Positions 8,132 to 16,183 of a stretch of 64,000 bases of DNA are shown piece by piece. The stretch covers positions 39,826-103,825 of the forward strand of contig JAVVXB010000005.1 of the NCBI GenBank assembly GCA_036651815.1. The letters are read 5' to 3'. Source of the stretch: JAVVXB01 sp036651815. GTDB lineage: Bacteria; Bacillota; Clostridia; Christensenellales; CAG-138. The notes beneath the pieces were generated by a model, which ran no database searches, was not told the DNA's origin, and worked only from the letters and a program-made list of their open reading frames with translations. How positions within the stretch are numbered: position 1 is the first letter of the stretch; the number at the start of each line of letters is the position of its first letter. The translations under genes were made by a program, and so were the position numbers.

Positions 8132-10357
8132 ATGAAAACACAAAAAATAATCGCACTGCTATGCGCGTCTCTGCTGTTGCTTTTCTGCCTGTCCGGCTGC
8201 AGACGTGCGCCGCAAGCAGACAACGGTGCCATACCCGGTGCGTTGGGCCGCTATATGGAGGAGCCGGTTACTCTGCCACTGCCCGAGGGTGCAACGGAAC
8301 AATCTCTGATTGGCATGTGCGCAGCCGCTGATGGCATGGTTTATTTTACCTGCGTATATCATGGGCAGGATGATGCATTCTATGTCGATTATTTTCGTCA
8401 TACGGTGAAAATCGAAGGCAGCGTCACAACACAGAAAGAACAATGGCTCTCCGATTCCGCACCGAAGGGTGGCAATGAACTCAGTCTCATCCGTTCCGAT
8501 AACGGAACGCTGTATTTCAGCTATAACGATTATGATGCGGATGGCAACACCGTCCCTCACATCCTTGTGAGCCATGACGACGGTAAGACATCGGAGACGC
8601 TTACGGGCACAGGTGTCACGGGCCATGATTTTATCCTCAAATTAGGCGTGTCTACAGATGGCCGCATCGTGGTGGCCAATATGGGTGCGGACAATCTCGT
8701 CGTACTGGATGCGCAGGGTAATGTCCAGGATGAACTGGCCATCGACCGCGATCACGCGTCTCATTTCTCTGTGTCGGGGGACAAAGTCATCTGCGTTGCC
8801 CCATCGGGAGATGCCGTGCGCGTATATAATCTTTCCGATAATTCTAGTGTGGATTTTCCGTTTGCGATTAGTCAAGGCACGGTCGCCTTTGCCGTCGCCA
8901 ACGATGGCGCTGTATATCTGGCCAACGCCACCGGCTTGTTTCGGCATACAGCAGACGGCACACTTTGGGAACAGCTTGTAGAGGGCGGCGTAACCAGCAT
9001 CGGCATGCCAAGCTATTATATTTGTCAGTTATCCGTGCAGAGCGGTGAACAGAATTCTCTCTATGTCAGTGGATATGCCGATGGTAGCGGCATGCAGGTC
9101 TATCGTTATTTCTTTGATTCCGAGGCCGCGCAGACCGCTGACATTGAGCTGAATGTGTTTTCGCTACACGCCAGCGAACCTGTGCAGCAAGCAGTGGTCG
9201 CGTTCAATCGTGCACACAGCGAGATTCGGATAAACTATACCGTTGCCATGGAACAGGGCGGCGCGGGTACGGAACAGGACTATGCCAAGGCGCTGAATAC
9301 AGAATTGCTTGCGGGAACCGGACCGGACGTTTTGATTCTCGATGGCTTGCCGATCGATTCCTATACGGAAAAGGATGTCCTTCTGGATCTCTCCACCATC
9401 GTGGACGGTGCGGAACCGGTACTTCCCCAGATTCGGAGGGCTTATGAGCAGGACGGTCACCTGTATACCATGCCGCTTGGTTTTGGCATGCTTATGGCGC
9501 TTGCCAAGGACGGCGCAGAAACCGCATTCACCTCGCTGGAGACGCTCGCATCCTACCAGAGCAGCTCTGGTTTGCCGATTTTGAGCAATACAGCCTTTTC
9601 CTATGAGACGCTCGCCAACATGCTGCTAACCTACTATGGAAAAGACCTGCTTGCCGGGCAAGCAGAGGCCGTACGAAGCTTTCTGGAGAATGCCGCCCTG
9701 CTGAAAACAAATATACGCGCGACCGACAAACTGGGCGCGGGCTGGGATATCTTTTCTGATATGCCGGGGGAAGAACTTCAACAGATGCTGCAGTCAAATT
9801 CTAATCCGCCGCAGCTCTTTGCCTTTATGACAGAACGTGTATGCGCCGCGCTTCTCTCCATCGACTCGCCGTCATCTGAGAACTTCATGATGGCCGCGGC
9901 GGCCGCGGCACAAACCAATGCAGCGCTGTCCTCCGTCAACGGTCAATTTTTCCCCGTTGGTTTAGCGGGGATCAACCGTGCCAGCAAACAGCCGGAAGCC
10001 GCAGCATTGTTTTTGAACACACTGTTGAGTAAGCAAGTCCAGAACGCCAGTAACAATACCGCGTCCTTCCCCGTCAATCTCGCTGCGCTGGACGCCGTAC
10101 TGAACTATGAAAATCCGAATATAAGTTGCGGCTTACTTCTAACGGCCACGGATTCACTCAATGCCAGCTGGCCCGTTCCGGAGCAGAGGGAACGGCTGCG
10201 CACCGAAATTGACCATCTTAAAACGCCGTTGTCCATGGATATTGCCCTGCAGCAGATGCTGTTACCGGAGGTCACCGCCTATCTCGACGAGAGTGTACCG
10301 CTCGATGCGGCAGTGGGCAAGATTGTCAATCTGCTGTCAACGTATCTGGCCGAATAA
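8132..10357 (+). CDS. Large lipoprotein: sensor-like N-terminal half plus solute-binding domain
   Basis: A 741-residue lipoprotein (lipobox LSGC, Cys23). From about residue 337 (IELNVFSLHASEPVQQAV) it resembles a family-1 ABC solute-binding protein: FNRAHSEIRINY, then AGTGPDVLILDGLPID, and a late AALFLNTLLS. This makes it the probable binding protein for the two permeases downstream. Residues 40-330 are a repetitive beta-rich region with recurring segments such as DNGTLYFSYND, DGRIVVANMG and NDGAVYLANA, which resemble beta-propeller blades. Such an N-terminal extension is unusual for a binding protein. The ATG has GAGG seven bases upstream. It is the first gene of a tightly packed operon running to 15255. 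The ligand is unknown. Confidence 0.82.
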   Translation: MKTQKIIALLCASLLLLFCLSGCRRAPQADNGAIPGALGRYMEEPVTLPLPEGATEQSLIGMCAAADGMVYFTCVYHGQDDAFYVDYFRHTVKIEGSVTTQKEQWLSDSAPKGGNELSLIRSDNGTLYFSYNDYDADGNTVPHILVSHDDGKTSETLTGTGVTGHDFILKLGVSTDGRIVVANMGADNLVVLDAQGNVQDELAIDRDHASHFSVSGDKVICVAPSGDAVRVYNLSDNSSVDFPFAISQGTVAFAVANDGAVYLANATGLFRHTADGTLWEQLVEGGVTSIGMPSYYICQLSVQSGEQNSLYVSGYADGSGMQVYRYFFDSEAAQTADIELNVFSLHASEPVQQAVVAFNRAHSEIRINYTVAMEQGGAGTEQDYAKALNTELLAGTGPDVLILDGLPIDSYTEKDVLLDLSTIVDGAEPVLPQIRRAYEQDGHLYTMPLGFGMLMALAKDGAETAFTSLETLASYQSSSGLPILSNTAFSYETLANMLLTYYGKDLLAGQAEAVRSFLENAALLKTNIRATDKLGAGWDIFSDMPGEELQQMLQSNSNPPQLFAFMTERVCAALLSIDSPSSENFMMAAAAAAQTNAALSSVNGQFFPVGLAGINRASKQPEAAALFLNTLLSKQVQNASNNTASFPVNLAALDAVLNYENPNISCGLLLTATDSLNASWPVPEQRERLRTEIDHLKTPLSMDIALQQMLLPEVTAYLDESVPLDAAVGKIVNLLSTYLAE

Positions 10358-10360
10358 CCC

Positions 10361-11278
10361 ATGAAAGCACAAATGCACCCCCAATCCCCGCAGCATCGAC
10401 TCTGTCGGGCAGGACATCATTCTGCCCGGCAGAATGCCAAAGCAATAACAGCGCTCTGCTTCCTTGCCCCTAGCTTGATCGGAATCACAGCCATGTTTCT
10501 ACTCCCCACCCTTGACGTGGTACGCAGATCTTTTTTCTCTGCGATGGGTAATTCATTTGTAGGACTGGCAAACTATCAAACCGTACTGCTAAACGCATCC
10601 TTTCGGTTGGCCGTTTCGAATACGGGACGATTTCTGCTTGTGTGCATTCCCCTGCTGCTGCTGCTTTCGTTGTTTACCGCGCTGTTGCTCATCCGGCAGA
10701 AATGGTGTCAGCAGCTGTTTCGGACAACATACCTATTGCCACTTGCCATTCCGGTAACAAGCGTGGTTCTTATCATCCAAACGGTATTCGCAAAAAACGG
10801 ACTACTGTCCGCGTTGTGTGCTTTCTTTGGAAAAACGCCTGTGGACTGGCTCAACAGTCCCTATGCGTTCTATGTCCTCGTGGCGTGCTATCTATGGAAA
10901 AATCTCGGTTACAACGTAATCCTGTGGTTGGCTGGGCTTTCTGCCATCCCACAGTCGTACTACGAGGCAGCGTGGGTGGATGGTGCAAACGAGGCGCAGT
11001 GTTTTCGAAAAATTACGCTCCCACTGCTGACACCCACGCTGTTTATGACCACAGTGCTGGCGTTGATCAACTCCTTTAAGGTGTTTCGAGAGGCATATTT
11101 GGTGGCAGGGCAATATCCACATATCAGCATCTATATGCTGCAGCACGTGTTATCCAATTGGTTCGCCAACCTTGACATGCAGAAAATCAGTGCAGCGGCA
11201 ACGCTGCTGATGGCGGTCATCTTCCTCATCCTGTTCTTGTTACAACGTATTACGCGGAAAATGGAGGACCCCCAATGA
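10361..11278 (+). CDS. ABC transporter permease, MalF/UgpA type
   Basis: A 305-residue membrane protein with about six helices. The first is TALCFLAPSLIGITAMFLLP near residue 30. The EAA loop (YYEAAWVDGANEAQCFRKIT) lies near residue 205, where the ABC ATPase docks. It begins three bases after the lipoprotein stop and has no obvious ribosome binding site, so translation is probably coupled. Paired with the MalG-type permease that follows, it should form the channel of a carbohydrate importer. No ATPase is encoded in the operon; many Gram-positive importers of this class borrow a shared MsmX/MsmK-type ATPase. Confidence 0.9.
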   Translation: MKAQMHPQSPQHRLCRAGHHSARQNAKAITALCFLAPSLIGITAMFLLPTLDVVRRSFFSAMGNSFVGLANYQTVLLNASFRLAVSNTGRFLLVCIPLLLLLSLFTALLLIRQKWCQQLFRTTYLLPLAIPVTSVVLIIQTVFAKNGLLSALCAFFGKTPVDWLNSPYAFYVLVACYLWKNLGYNVILWLAGLSAIPQSYYEAAWVDGANEAQCFRKITLPLLTPTLFMTTVLALINSFKVFREAYLVAGQYPHISIYMLQHVLSNWFANLDMQKISAAATLLMAVIFLILFLLQRITRKMEDPQ

Positions 11279-12117
11279 TAAAACGCATCCTAGCGTTTTC
11301 GCTTCTTTTTTTTCTTGCATTGTTCATCTGGTACCCGTTGTGCATGCTGTTTTCCGGTGCGCTGACGCCGACATCAGAGATGAACGAACGCCTCTGCGGT
11401 GTGCTTGGAACCGCCGATACGCTGGCATCATGGCCGATTATACCGAGTAGGCTGACATTCAAGCATGTGGTGGAGCTACTGCTCGATACGCCTGAATTCT
11501 TTGTGGTGTTCTGGAACTCCTGTATTCAGGTGTTTCCGGCGGTGATTGGCCAGGTGCTGGTGGGCGCCCCCGCGGCATGGGCACTCGCAAGGTTTCATTT
11601 TCGCGGTCGCAATGCGCTCAACTGGCTGTATATCGTACTGATGATTCTTCCGTTTCAGGTAACGATGGCATCGAGTTATATCGTACTTAGTAAGCTTTCG
11701 CTCGTAGATACCCACCTTGCCGTCATTCTGCCCGCGCTGTTTTCGGCGTTTCCCGTATTCATCATGAGCAAATTCTTCGGAAAGATCCCGCAGGAAATGT
11801 TGGAAGCCGCTCGAATCGATGGCGCCAGCGAACTGCAATTATTCATGCGTATCGGCGTCCCGATGGGCGCGCCGGGCATCCTGTCGGCAGCGCTGTTGGG
11901 CTTTATGGAATGCTGGAACGCAGTCGAGCAGCCCATTACGTTTCTCAAAACACCGTCGCTATTTCCACTGTCGATCTTTCTGCCCAAAACAACTATCGAG
12001 CAAGCGGGCGTTTCATTCGTGGTGGCGATCATCACCCTGCTGCCCGCGCTGCTATTGTTTCTATATGGGCAGCAGAATCTCGAGCAGGGCATCCTCGCAT
12101 CCGGCATCAAGGAGTAA
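11275..12117 (+). CDS. ABC transporter permease, MalG type
   Basis: A 280-residue permease, the second half of the channel. It overlaps the preceding gene by four bases (ATGA) and has GGAGG seven bases before its ATG. The N-terminal helix (LLFFLALFIWYPLCMLFSGA) is followed by the MalG-type region with LNWLYIVLMILPFQV, and the EAA loop reads LEAARIDGASELQLFMRIGV near residue 180. It would work with the MalF-type partner and the 8132 lipoprotein. Confidence 0.92.
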   Translation: MIKRILAFSLLFFLALFIWYPLCMLFSGALTPTSEMNERLCGVLGTADTLASWPIIPSRLTFKHVVELLLDTPEFFVVFWNSCIQVFPAVIGQVLVGAPAAWALARFHFRGRNALNWLYIVLMILPFQVTMASSYIVLSKLSLVDTHLAVILPALFSAFPVFIMSKFFGKIPQEMLEAARIDGASELQLFMRIGVPMGAPGILSAALLGFMECWNAVEQPITFLKTPSLFPLSIFLPKTTIEQAGVSFVVAIITLLPALLLFLYGQQNLEQGILASGIKE

Positions 12118-12123
12118 TTTAGA

Positions 12124-13272
12124 ATGAAACAGACAAGCAATCAATCCCCCACCGAGCAGCCAGCGCAGCCTCATAGTGTGGCAAAGCGCGCCCTTTCGAC
12201 GTTCATTTGGTTTTTTATCATCATGCTGATGCTGACGTTTCTTTCCCGTTCCGCAAGCCGCGCGCTCATGGCTAAGGTGACCATCAAGTATCCGGGTTCC
12301 GGCGTGATTGATCTGAGCATCCGTGGCACGGGCAAATGGGTGCCGGGGGAAACGAAGACACTGCGGCTGAAATATCCACGTCGCATCAATCACGTTTTTT
12401 TTACCGTCGGCCAATGGATCGAAATTGGTGATTCCCTGTTTTCTTACGATGTGACAACCACCGCCGGCGGGCACAAGGTTTCCTCAACCAAGATCGACAG
12501 CGCGAAGAAAAAGCTGAGAACTGCACAATCCGCGTTGGACGAGGCCGTGAGCGGACTACCAGAGGGAAGCCATACGGATTCCGCAGCCGTGCAGTCCCTG
12601 CGCGATTGGTTAACAACCGCCGAACGGGCAGTGCAGTACGAAACCTTTGCCTATGAACAGAACTATGCCATCCAGATGCGAGAGGGACTCGTGCAGTCAA
12701 CCATTGGCGGCCTCATCGTCAAACATGATCTCGTTGAGGGCAAGACCGTGACTCCGAACACGGAAAGCATACAGATTTCGCCGGAGGGTTCACGGCTGGA
12801 ACTCTCTGTTTCTGCCGAAACCGCAAAGGCATTATCGTTCGGCGATGTCGTAACACTCACGGAAAACGGCAAGGAATTATCTGACACCGCAAAGATCATA
12901 AAGCTTGGTCTGCCCGATGCCGATGGGAACATAGCCGTGCAGTGCAGCGTCCAAAGCTGTGATCTCACGCCCATCCTAGGCAATCCGCAGGACTTGATCA
13001 TCAAGAAGCAGTCCATTCGATACGATCTCATCGTCCCCATTGAGGCGCTCCGTCAGAGCGGCGCAGATCAGTTGTTTGTACTGGTATTGGACGAAAAGAA
13101 AACGGTCATGGGCACGCAGTTAACGGTACGGAGCGTAAACGTAGAGCTGCTCTGCCGGGATACCAACCGCGCGGCGGTTACTGGCGCCCTTTCGCAGCAG
13201 GACCGGTTGATTGCAACCAGTTCCAAACAGCTCACTGCGGGCGACTTTGTGGTGATCCAAGATGAGCGCTAA
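12124..13272 (+). CDS. Membrane-fusion/HlyD-like adaptor protein
   Basis: A 382-residue protein with an N-terminal membrane anchor (about residues 24-43, TFIWFFIIMLMLTFLSRSAS) and a long extracellular part. Its order resembles periplasmic adaptor (HlyD/MacA) proteins: a lipoyl-like beta segment (RRINHVFFTVGQWIEIGDSL), a helical hairpin (about residues 125-180), the returning half-motif (IGGLIVKHDLVEGKTVTPN), then a beta-barrel-like region. Such adaptors normally accompany MacB-type transporters. AAGGAG lies nine bases before the ATG. It follows the MalG-type permease by six bases and overlaps the next gene by 11, so it is clearly in the same operon. The adaptor role is inferred from fold pattern. 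Confidence 0.68.
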   Translation: MKQTSNQSPTEQPAQPHSVAKRALSTFIWFFIIMLMLTFLSRSASRALMAKVTIKYPGSGVIDLSIRGTGKWVPGETKTLRLKYPRRINHVFFTVGQWIEIGDSLFSYDVTTTAGGHKVSSTKIDSAKKKLRTAQSALDEAVSGLPEGSHTDSAAVQSLRDWLTTAERAVQYETFAYEQNYAIQMREGLVQSTIGGLIVKHDLVEGKTVTPNTESIQISPEGSRLELSVSAETAKALSFGDVVTLTENGKELSDTAKIIKLGLPDADGNIAVQCSVQSCDLTPILGNPQDLIIKKQSIRYDLIVPIEALRQSGADQLFVLVLDEKKTVMGTQLTVRSVNVELLCRDTNRAAVTGALSQQDRLIATSSKQLTAGDFVVIQDER

Positions 13273-14500
13273 ACGTATTCCTTTTTTATGCCTACTCCTA
13301 TCGTTCCAATTTTTTCTGCTTTGGGGACTGGCATTGCATGCGGGGCAATGGATGCAGGCAAACTATGAGGGTGTGAGCGTACGCGTTACAGGCACACCGC
13401 TGCCGCAATCCCAACTGACGGATGCGTGGGCACGTCAGAACGAATCTGAATTGACGAGCATGACTGCATGGAGTCGCAGTGATGCCGTCACCGTTAAAAA
13501 CAGCGGTCTGCAAACCGTCGCCACAGCAAGGGTTATTACCGTACTTGGCGATATGCGGCGCGTTTGCCCCGCAACGCTGGTGGATGGAAGCTATCCATAC
13601 CCGAATGACACAGGCTACTGTGTCATCGATTTAGCCACAGCAAATATGCTCTTTCACTCGGCGGATGTGGTGGGTGCGCGGCTAAGCGTGGATCAGGTAG
13701 AATACACGGTTGTGGGCGTAGTGGATGCCTATGAGCGTATGCTCATGCTTCGCTCCTCCAGCGCTGCCGCGACCTATGCCAATCTTGAATTCACCTGCGC
13801 CGATGCTGAGCAAGCGCATTCGCTGGTGGAATCGTTTCTCTATCGCTACAAGCTCACGAATGAATATGTCCTCGTGGAAAGCGGCGTTTACATGCACATT
13901 CTATCCAGCCTACTTGGCATGCCTGGCTGGATCTTCGGCTTTGCCACGGTCGGAGCGCTGCTTCATGAGGCACACCGCAGACGTGCCAAGCCACTGTCTT
14001 GTGGGGTGCTGTTGCTCACAGCAGCAGGGAGCGCTGGAATGCTTATTTGGTTACTAGCCATTTATCCTGACTTTCCGCAGATGTATCTACCTACAAAATG
14101 GTCGGACTTTTCGTTTTGGGGTAAGCAGTTTGATCAATGGCGCCAAGCATGGCAAGAAATATCCTTGCTCACCCCCATGCCAAAGGAGGTACAGTTTTTT
14201 TCCGCGCTGCGTCAATGTCTTATGTTACTGGCAGCTGCAACCGCAACAGGCCTCCTGCTGATGGGTCAGTTGCAGTTGCGTCTGCAAAATGACTGGGAAT
14301 GGCTCGGCGTTCTGCTCATGCTGCTCATCACGACCATTTCCATAGCATTGCTACGGTTGCATGGCATAGACTTTGTTTGGACGCGCGGATATCTGTGCGC
14401 ATTGCCGCTGTGGCGAACTGCGAAATTGATTCTGTGCTCACTGTCGCCCATCCCTCGCTCGAACGAATATGGAAGTGCATCATGCTCAACCAAATCCTAA
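13262..14500 (+). CDS. Membrane protein with MacB-like extracellular core
   Basis: A 412-residue protein. An N-terminal anchor (residues 7-26) is followed by an extracellular domain to about residue 205 that resembles the MacB/FtsX periplasmic core: LVDGSYPYPNDTGYCVIDLATANMLFHS, given here in part only, then the sequence VVGARLSV and YTVVGVVDAYERM. Three or four hydrophobic segments follow (near residues 215-232, 242-262, 318-338 and 347-365). A typical FtsX permease has a four-helix arrangement with a conserved C-terminal domain, which I do not clearly see, and there is no cognate ATPase. It overlaps both neighbours (11 and 19 bases). With the adaptor gene before it, it may form a MacAB-like or LolCE-like assembly that lacks the motor. 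The function is unknown. Confidence 0.6.
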   Translation: MSAKRIPFLCLLLSFQFFLLWGLALHAGQWMQANYEGVSVRVTGTPLPQSQLTDAWARQNESELTSMTAWSRSDAVTVKNSGLQTVATARVITVLGDMRRVCPATLVDGSYPYPNDTGYCVIDLATANMLFHSADVVGARLSVDQVEYTVVGVVDAYERMLMLRSSSAAATYANLEFTCADAEQAHSLVESFLYRYKLTNEYVLVESGVYMHILSSLLGMPGWIFGFATVGALLHEAHRRRAKPLSCGVLLLTAAGSAGMLIWLLAIYPDFPQMYLPTKWSDFSFWGKQFDQWRQAWQEISLLTPMPKEVQFFSALRQCLMLLAAATATGLLLMGQLQLRLQNDWEWLGVLLMLLITTISIALLRLHGIDFVWTRGYLCALPLWRTAKLILCSLSPIPRSNEYGSASCSTKS

Positions 14501-15255
14501 GCTATATCCTTTTAGGATTCCTTTTATTGGCTGCTGTAATGGCGCTGTATTTGCCATTTTATTTCATTTTCCGAAAACGAATCCCGTTTATCCGCCAGAT
14601 TTGCGTCGTGCTGCTGATTGGGAGCGTATTGGTTGTCCTTTGCGCCACGCTGCTGCTCTCAATTTTTGCAATTGTCGATATGGGTTATCCGCTCTTTCAG
14701 CGGGTTCACCTTATCAACTGGATACCCCTCAGCTGGCTGGTCAAGCCCTGGACGATGGGCCGTGAAAAAATGCTTGCGCAGATCGTCGCAAACATATTGA
14801 TGCTGGTTCCGCTTGGCTTTCTGCTGCCAATTGTTTTTGCTCAATTGCGTAGATTTTGGAAAACTGTTCTGTGCGTTTTCTTACTGATGCTCACCATTGA
14901 GTTTTTTCAGTATTGGATCGGCTCATCCGCAGACATTGACGACCTCATTCAAAACACGCTAGGGGCAATGATCGGATATGGACTATTCGCACTGTTCTCG
15001 CAGCAGCTGGGATGTAAAGCATGGTGGCATAAGGCGCTCAATCATCCGTGTTCGCACCGATGTTCGGCACAAATAAATGCAGTTAGATCATGTTTAAAAA
15101 AAGAAAAATTAACGGTTATGCATGGATATTTTTGTCAGTTCAAGCAGCGCATTCGCCGGTTTGCTGGAAGTAACGCTATCAACTCGGAACGTAGAGCCGG
15201 CAAAAACCTATTGGGAATGCTTTTGATGAATTTAAAACATGCCTCCATCTATTGA
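14482..15255 (+). CDS. VanZ-like membrane protein
   Basis: A 257-residue membrane protein. The frame is open from 14299, but the ATG at 14482 is preceded by GGAAG at six bases and begins the hydrophobic region, so I take it as the start. VanZ hallmarks are present: NWIPLSW after the second helix, then ILMLVPLGFLLPIVF, EFFQYWIGSSADIDDLIQNT and LGAMIGYGLFALF, i.e. the conserved Pro-x-Gly and Asp-Asp-Leu-x-x-Asn signatures. VanZ proteins are associated with teicoplanin and other lipoglycopeptide resistance, but most homologues are uncharacterised. The C-terminal about 80 residues (from QLGCKAWW) are polar and basic, unlike typical VanZ, and may be a recent frame extension. It is the last gene of the operon. 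Confidence 0.78.
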   Translation: MLNQILSYILLGFLLLAAVMALYLPFYFIFRKRIPFIRQICVVLLIGSVLVVLCATLLLSIFAIVDMGYPLFQRVHLINWIPLSWLVKPWTMGREKMLAQIVANILMLVPLGFLLPIVFAQLRRFWKTVLCVFLLMLTIEFFQYWIGSSADIDDLIQNTLGAMIGYGLFALFSQQLGCKAWWHKALNHPCSHRCSAQINAVRSCLKKEKLTVMHGYFCQFKQRIRRFAGSNAINSERRAGKNLLGMLLMNLKHASIY

Positions 15256-15596
15256 GCCTATTTAGCGATGGATCAAGAACCGTCATGATCTGTGTAGATT
15301 TGCTCTGTCAGTCAAAAAAGTCTCCGGAATTGTTCTGGGGTGTGTCTCTTGCCCCACATGTTACGGCCGCGGTAGCATGCGCCCGAGAATAGACATCCAA
15401 TTGAGGCGCTTTCCTTATATGTTTTGATGGCCGTGCAGTTTCTTGCTCCGTCAAAACATGGTGATCTCCGTTGAAATTAAATTTGTCAAAGGTTCAAGAA
15501 AGTCAGCATCTCTGCTGACTTTCTTGTCTCCGGCCAATGATTACGCTGGCTGTATTCATCAATTTCCCCAAGAAACGGGGACTGCTTTTACAGGGT
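15256..15596. other. Convergent intergenic region
   Basis: This lies between the VanZ-like gene (plus) and the cupin gene (minus). Apart from the hairpin at 15497-15524 I see no gene or regulatory site. Confidence 0.5.
15497..15524. terminator. Convergent-region hairpin, possible bidirectional terminator
   Basis: AGAAAGTCAGCA (15497-15508) pairs perfectly with TGCTGACTTTCT (15513-15524) across a TCTC loop. It lies where two transcription units converge. Neither side has a long T tract, so efficiency is uncertain. Confidence 0.5.
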
Positions 15597-16007
15597 TTAG
15601 TCGACCAGGTCATCCAGGTTCAGATGGAAATTCTGAACGATATCCCACATGCGGATGTTCTTTTCCGGTCCCATGGGAGAATAGATAAACAGAAACACAA
15701 ATTCTCCCTCCCCGGTATTAAAAAGCCGGTGCGGCTCATTTTTCGGAACAAACGTGATGTCTCCTTTTTTCAAAGGAACTTCTGTGTTGTCCTCCATCCG
15801 CATAATGCCCTCACCTTTGAGATAGATCATCACTTCTTCTTCGTGAACATGCGTATGAAATTCGGAGGCTTGTCCCTTATTATATACGCCGATGCCTACC
15901 GATACTTGCTCCGCGCCATCCTGTCCATCCACAAGAATTAGATTGTCTCTCACATTCGGAGCTGCTGCCCGATATACGGGCAGTTCGCCAATTGATAATT
16001 TCTTCAT
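15597..16007 (-). CDS. Single-domain cupin protein
   Basis: A 136-residue one-domain cupin. The first motif reads HTHVHEEEVMIYLKGEG (about residues 51-67; candidate metal ligands are the two histidines, a glutamate and later the PHRLFN histidine) and the second motif KKGDITFVPKNEPHRLFN. The frame opens at 16034, but AAGGA lies correctly before the ATG at 16007. Small cupins of this kind act as sugar or aromatic isomerases, dioxygenases or ligand sensors; nothing here decides which. It lies downstream of the nucleoside operon on the same strand, with about 175 bases between. Confidence 0.8.
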   Translation of the reverse strand: MKKLSIGELPVYRAAAPNVRDNLILVDGQDGAEQVSVGIGVYNKGQASEFHTHVHEEEVMIYLKGEGIMRMEDNTEVPLKKGDITFVPKNEPHRLFNTGEGEFVFLFIYSPMGPEKNIRMWDIVQNFHLNLDDLVD

Positions 16008-16118
16008 TTTATATTCCTTCCGGGCTATGCCCATTTGATATCATCACATCGGCATCCGGTGCGTACTGCCGATATCAATCCAATATATCCGTGATCGTCG
16101 GGATCGCAATCAGTTTCA

Positions 16119-16135
16119 GGGCTGTCTGAAAGCCC
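16119..16135 (-). terminator. Weak hairpin after the nucleoside operon
   Basis: GGGCT/AGCCC with a 7-base loop, about 50 bases after the pyrimidine phosphorylase stop. There is no proper T tract, so this is a weak candidate end for the operon. Confidence 0.25.
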
Positions 16136-16183
16136 GATATGTCCCGAGCGTAAACTCGAAACCCGATCCCTTCTCATTTTCGT

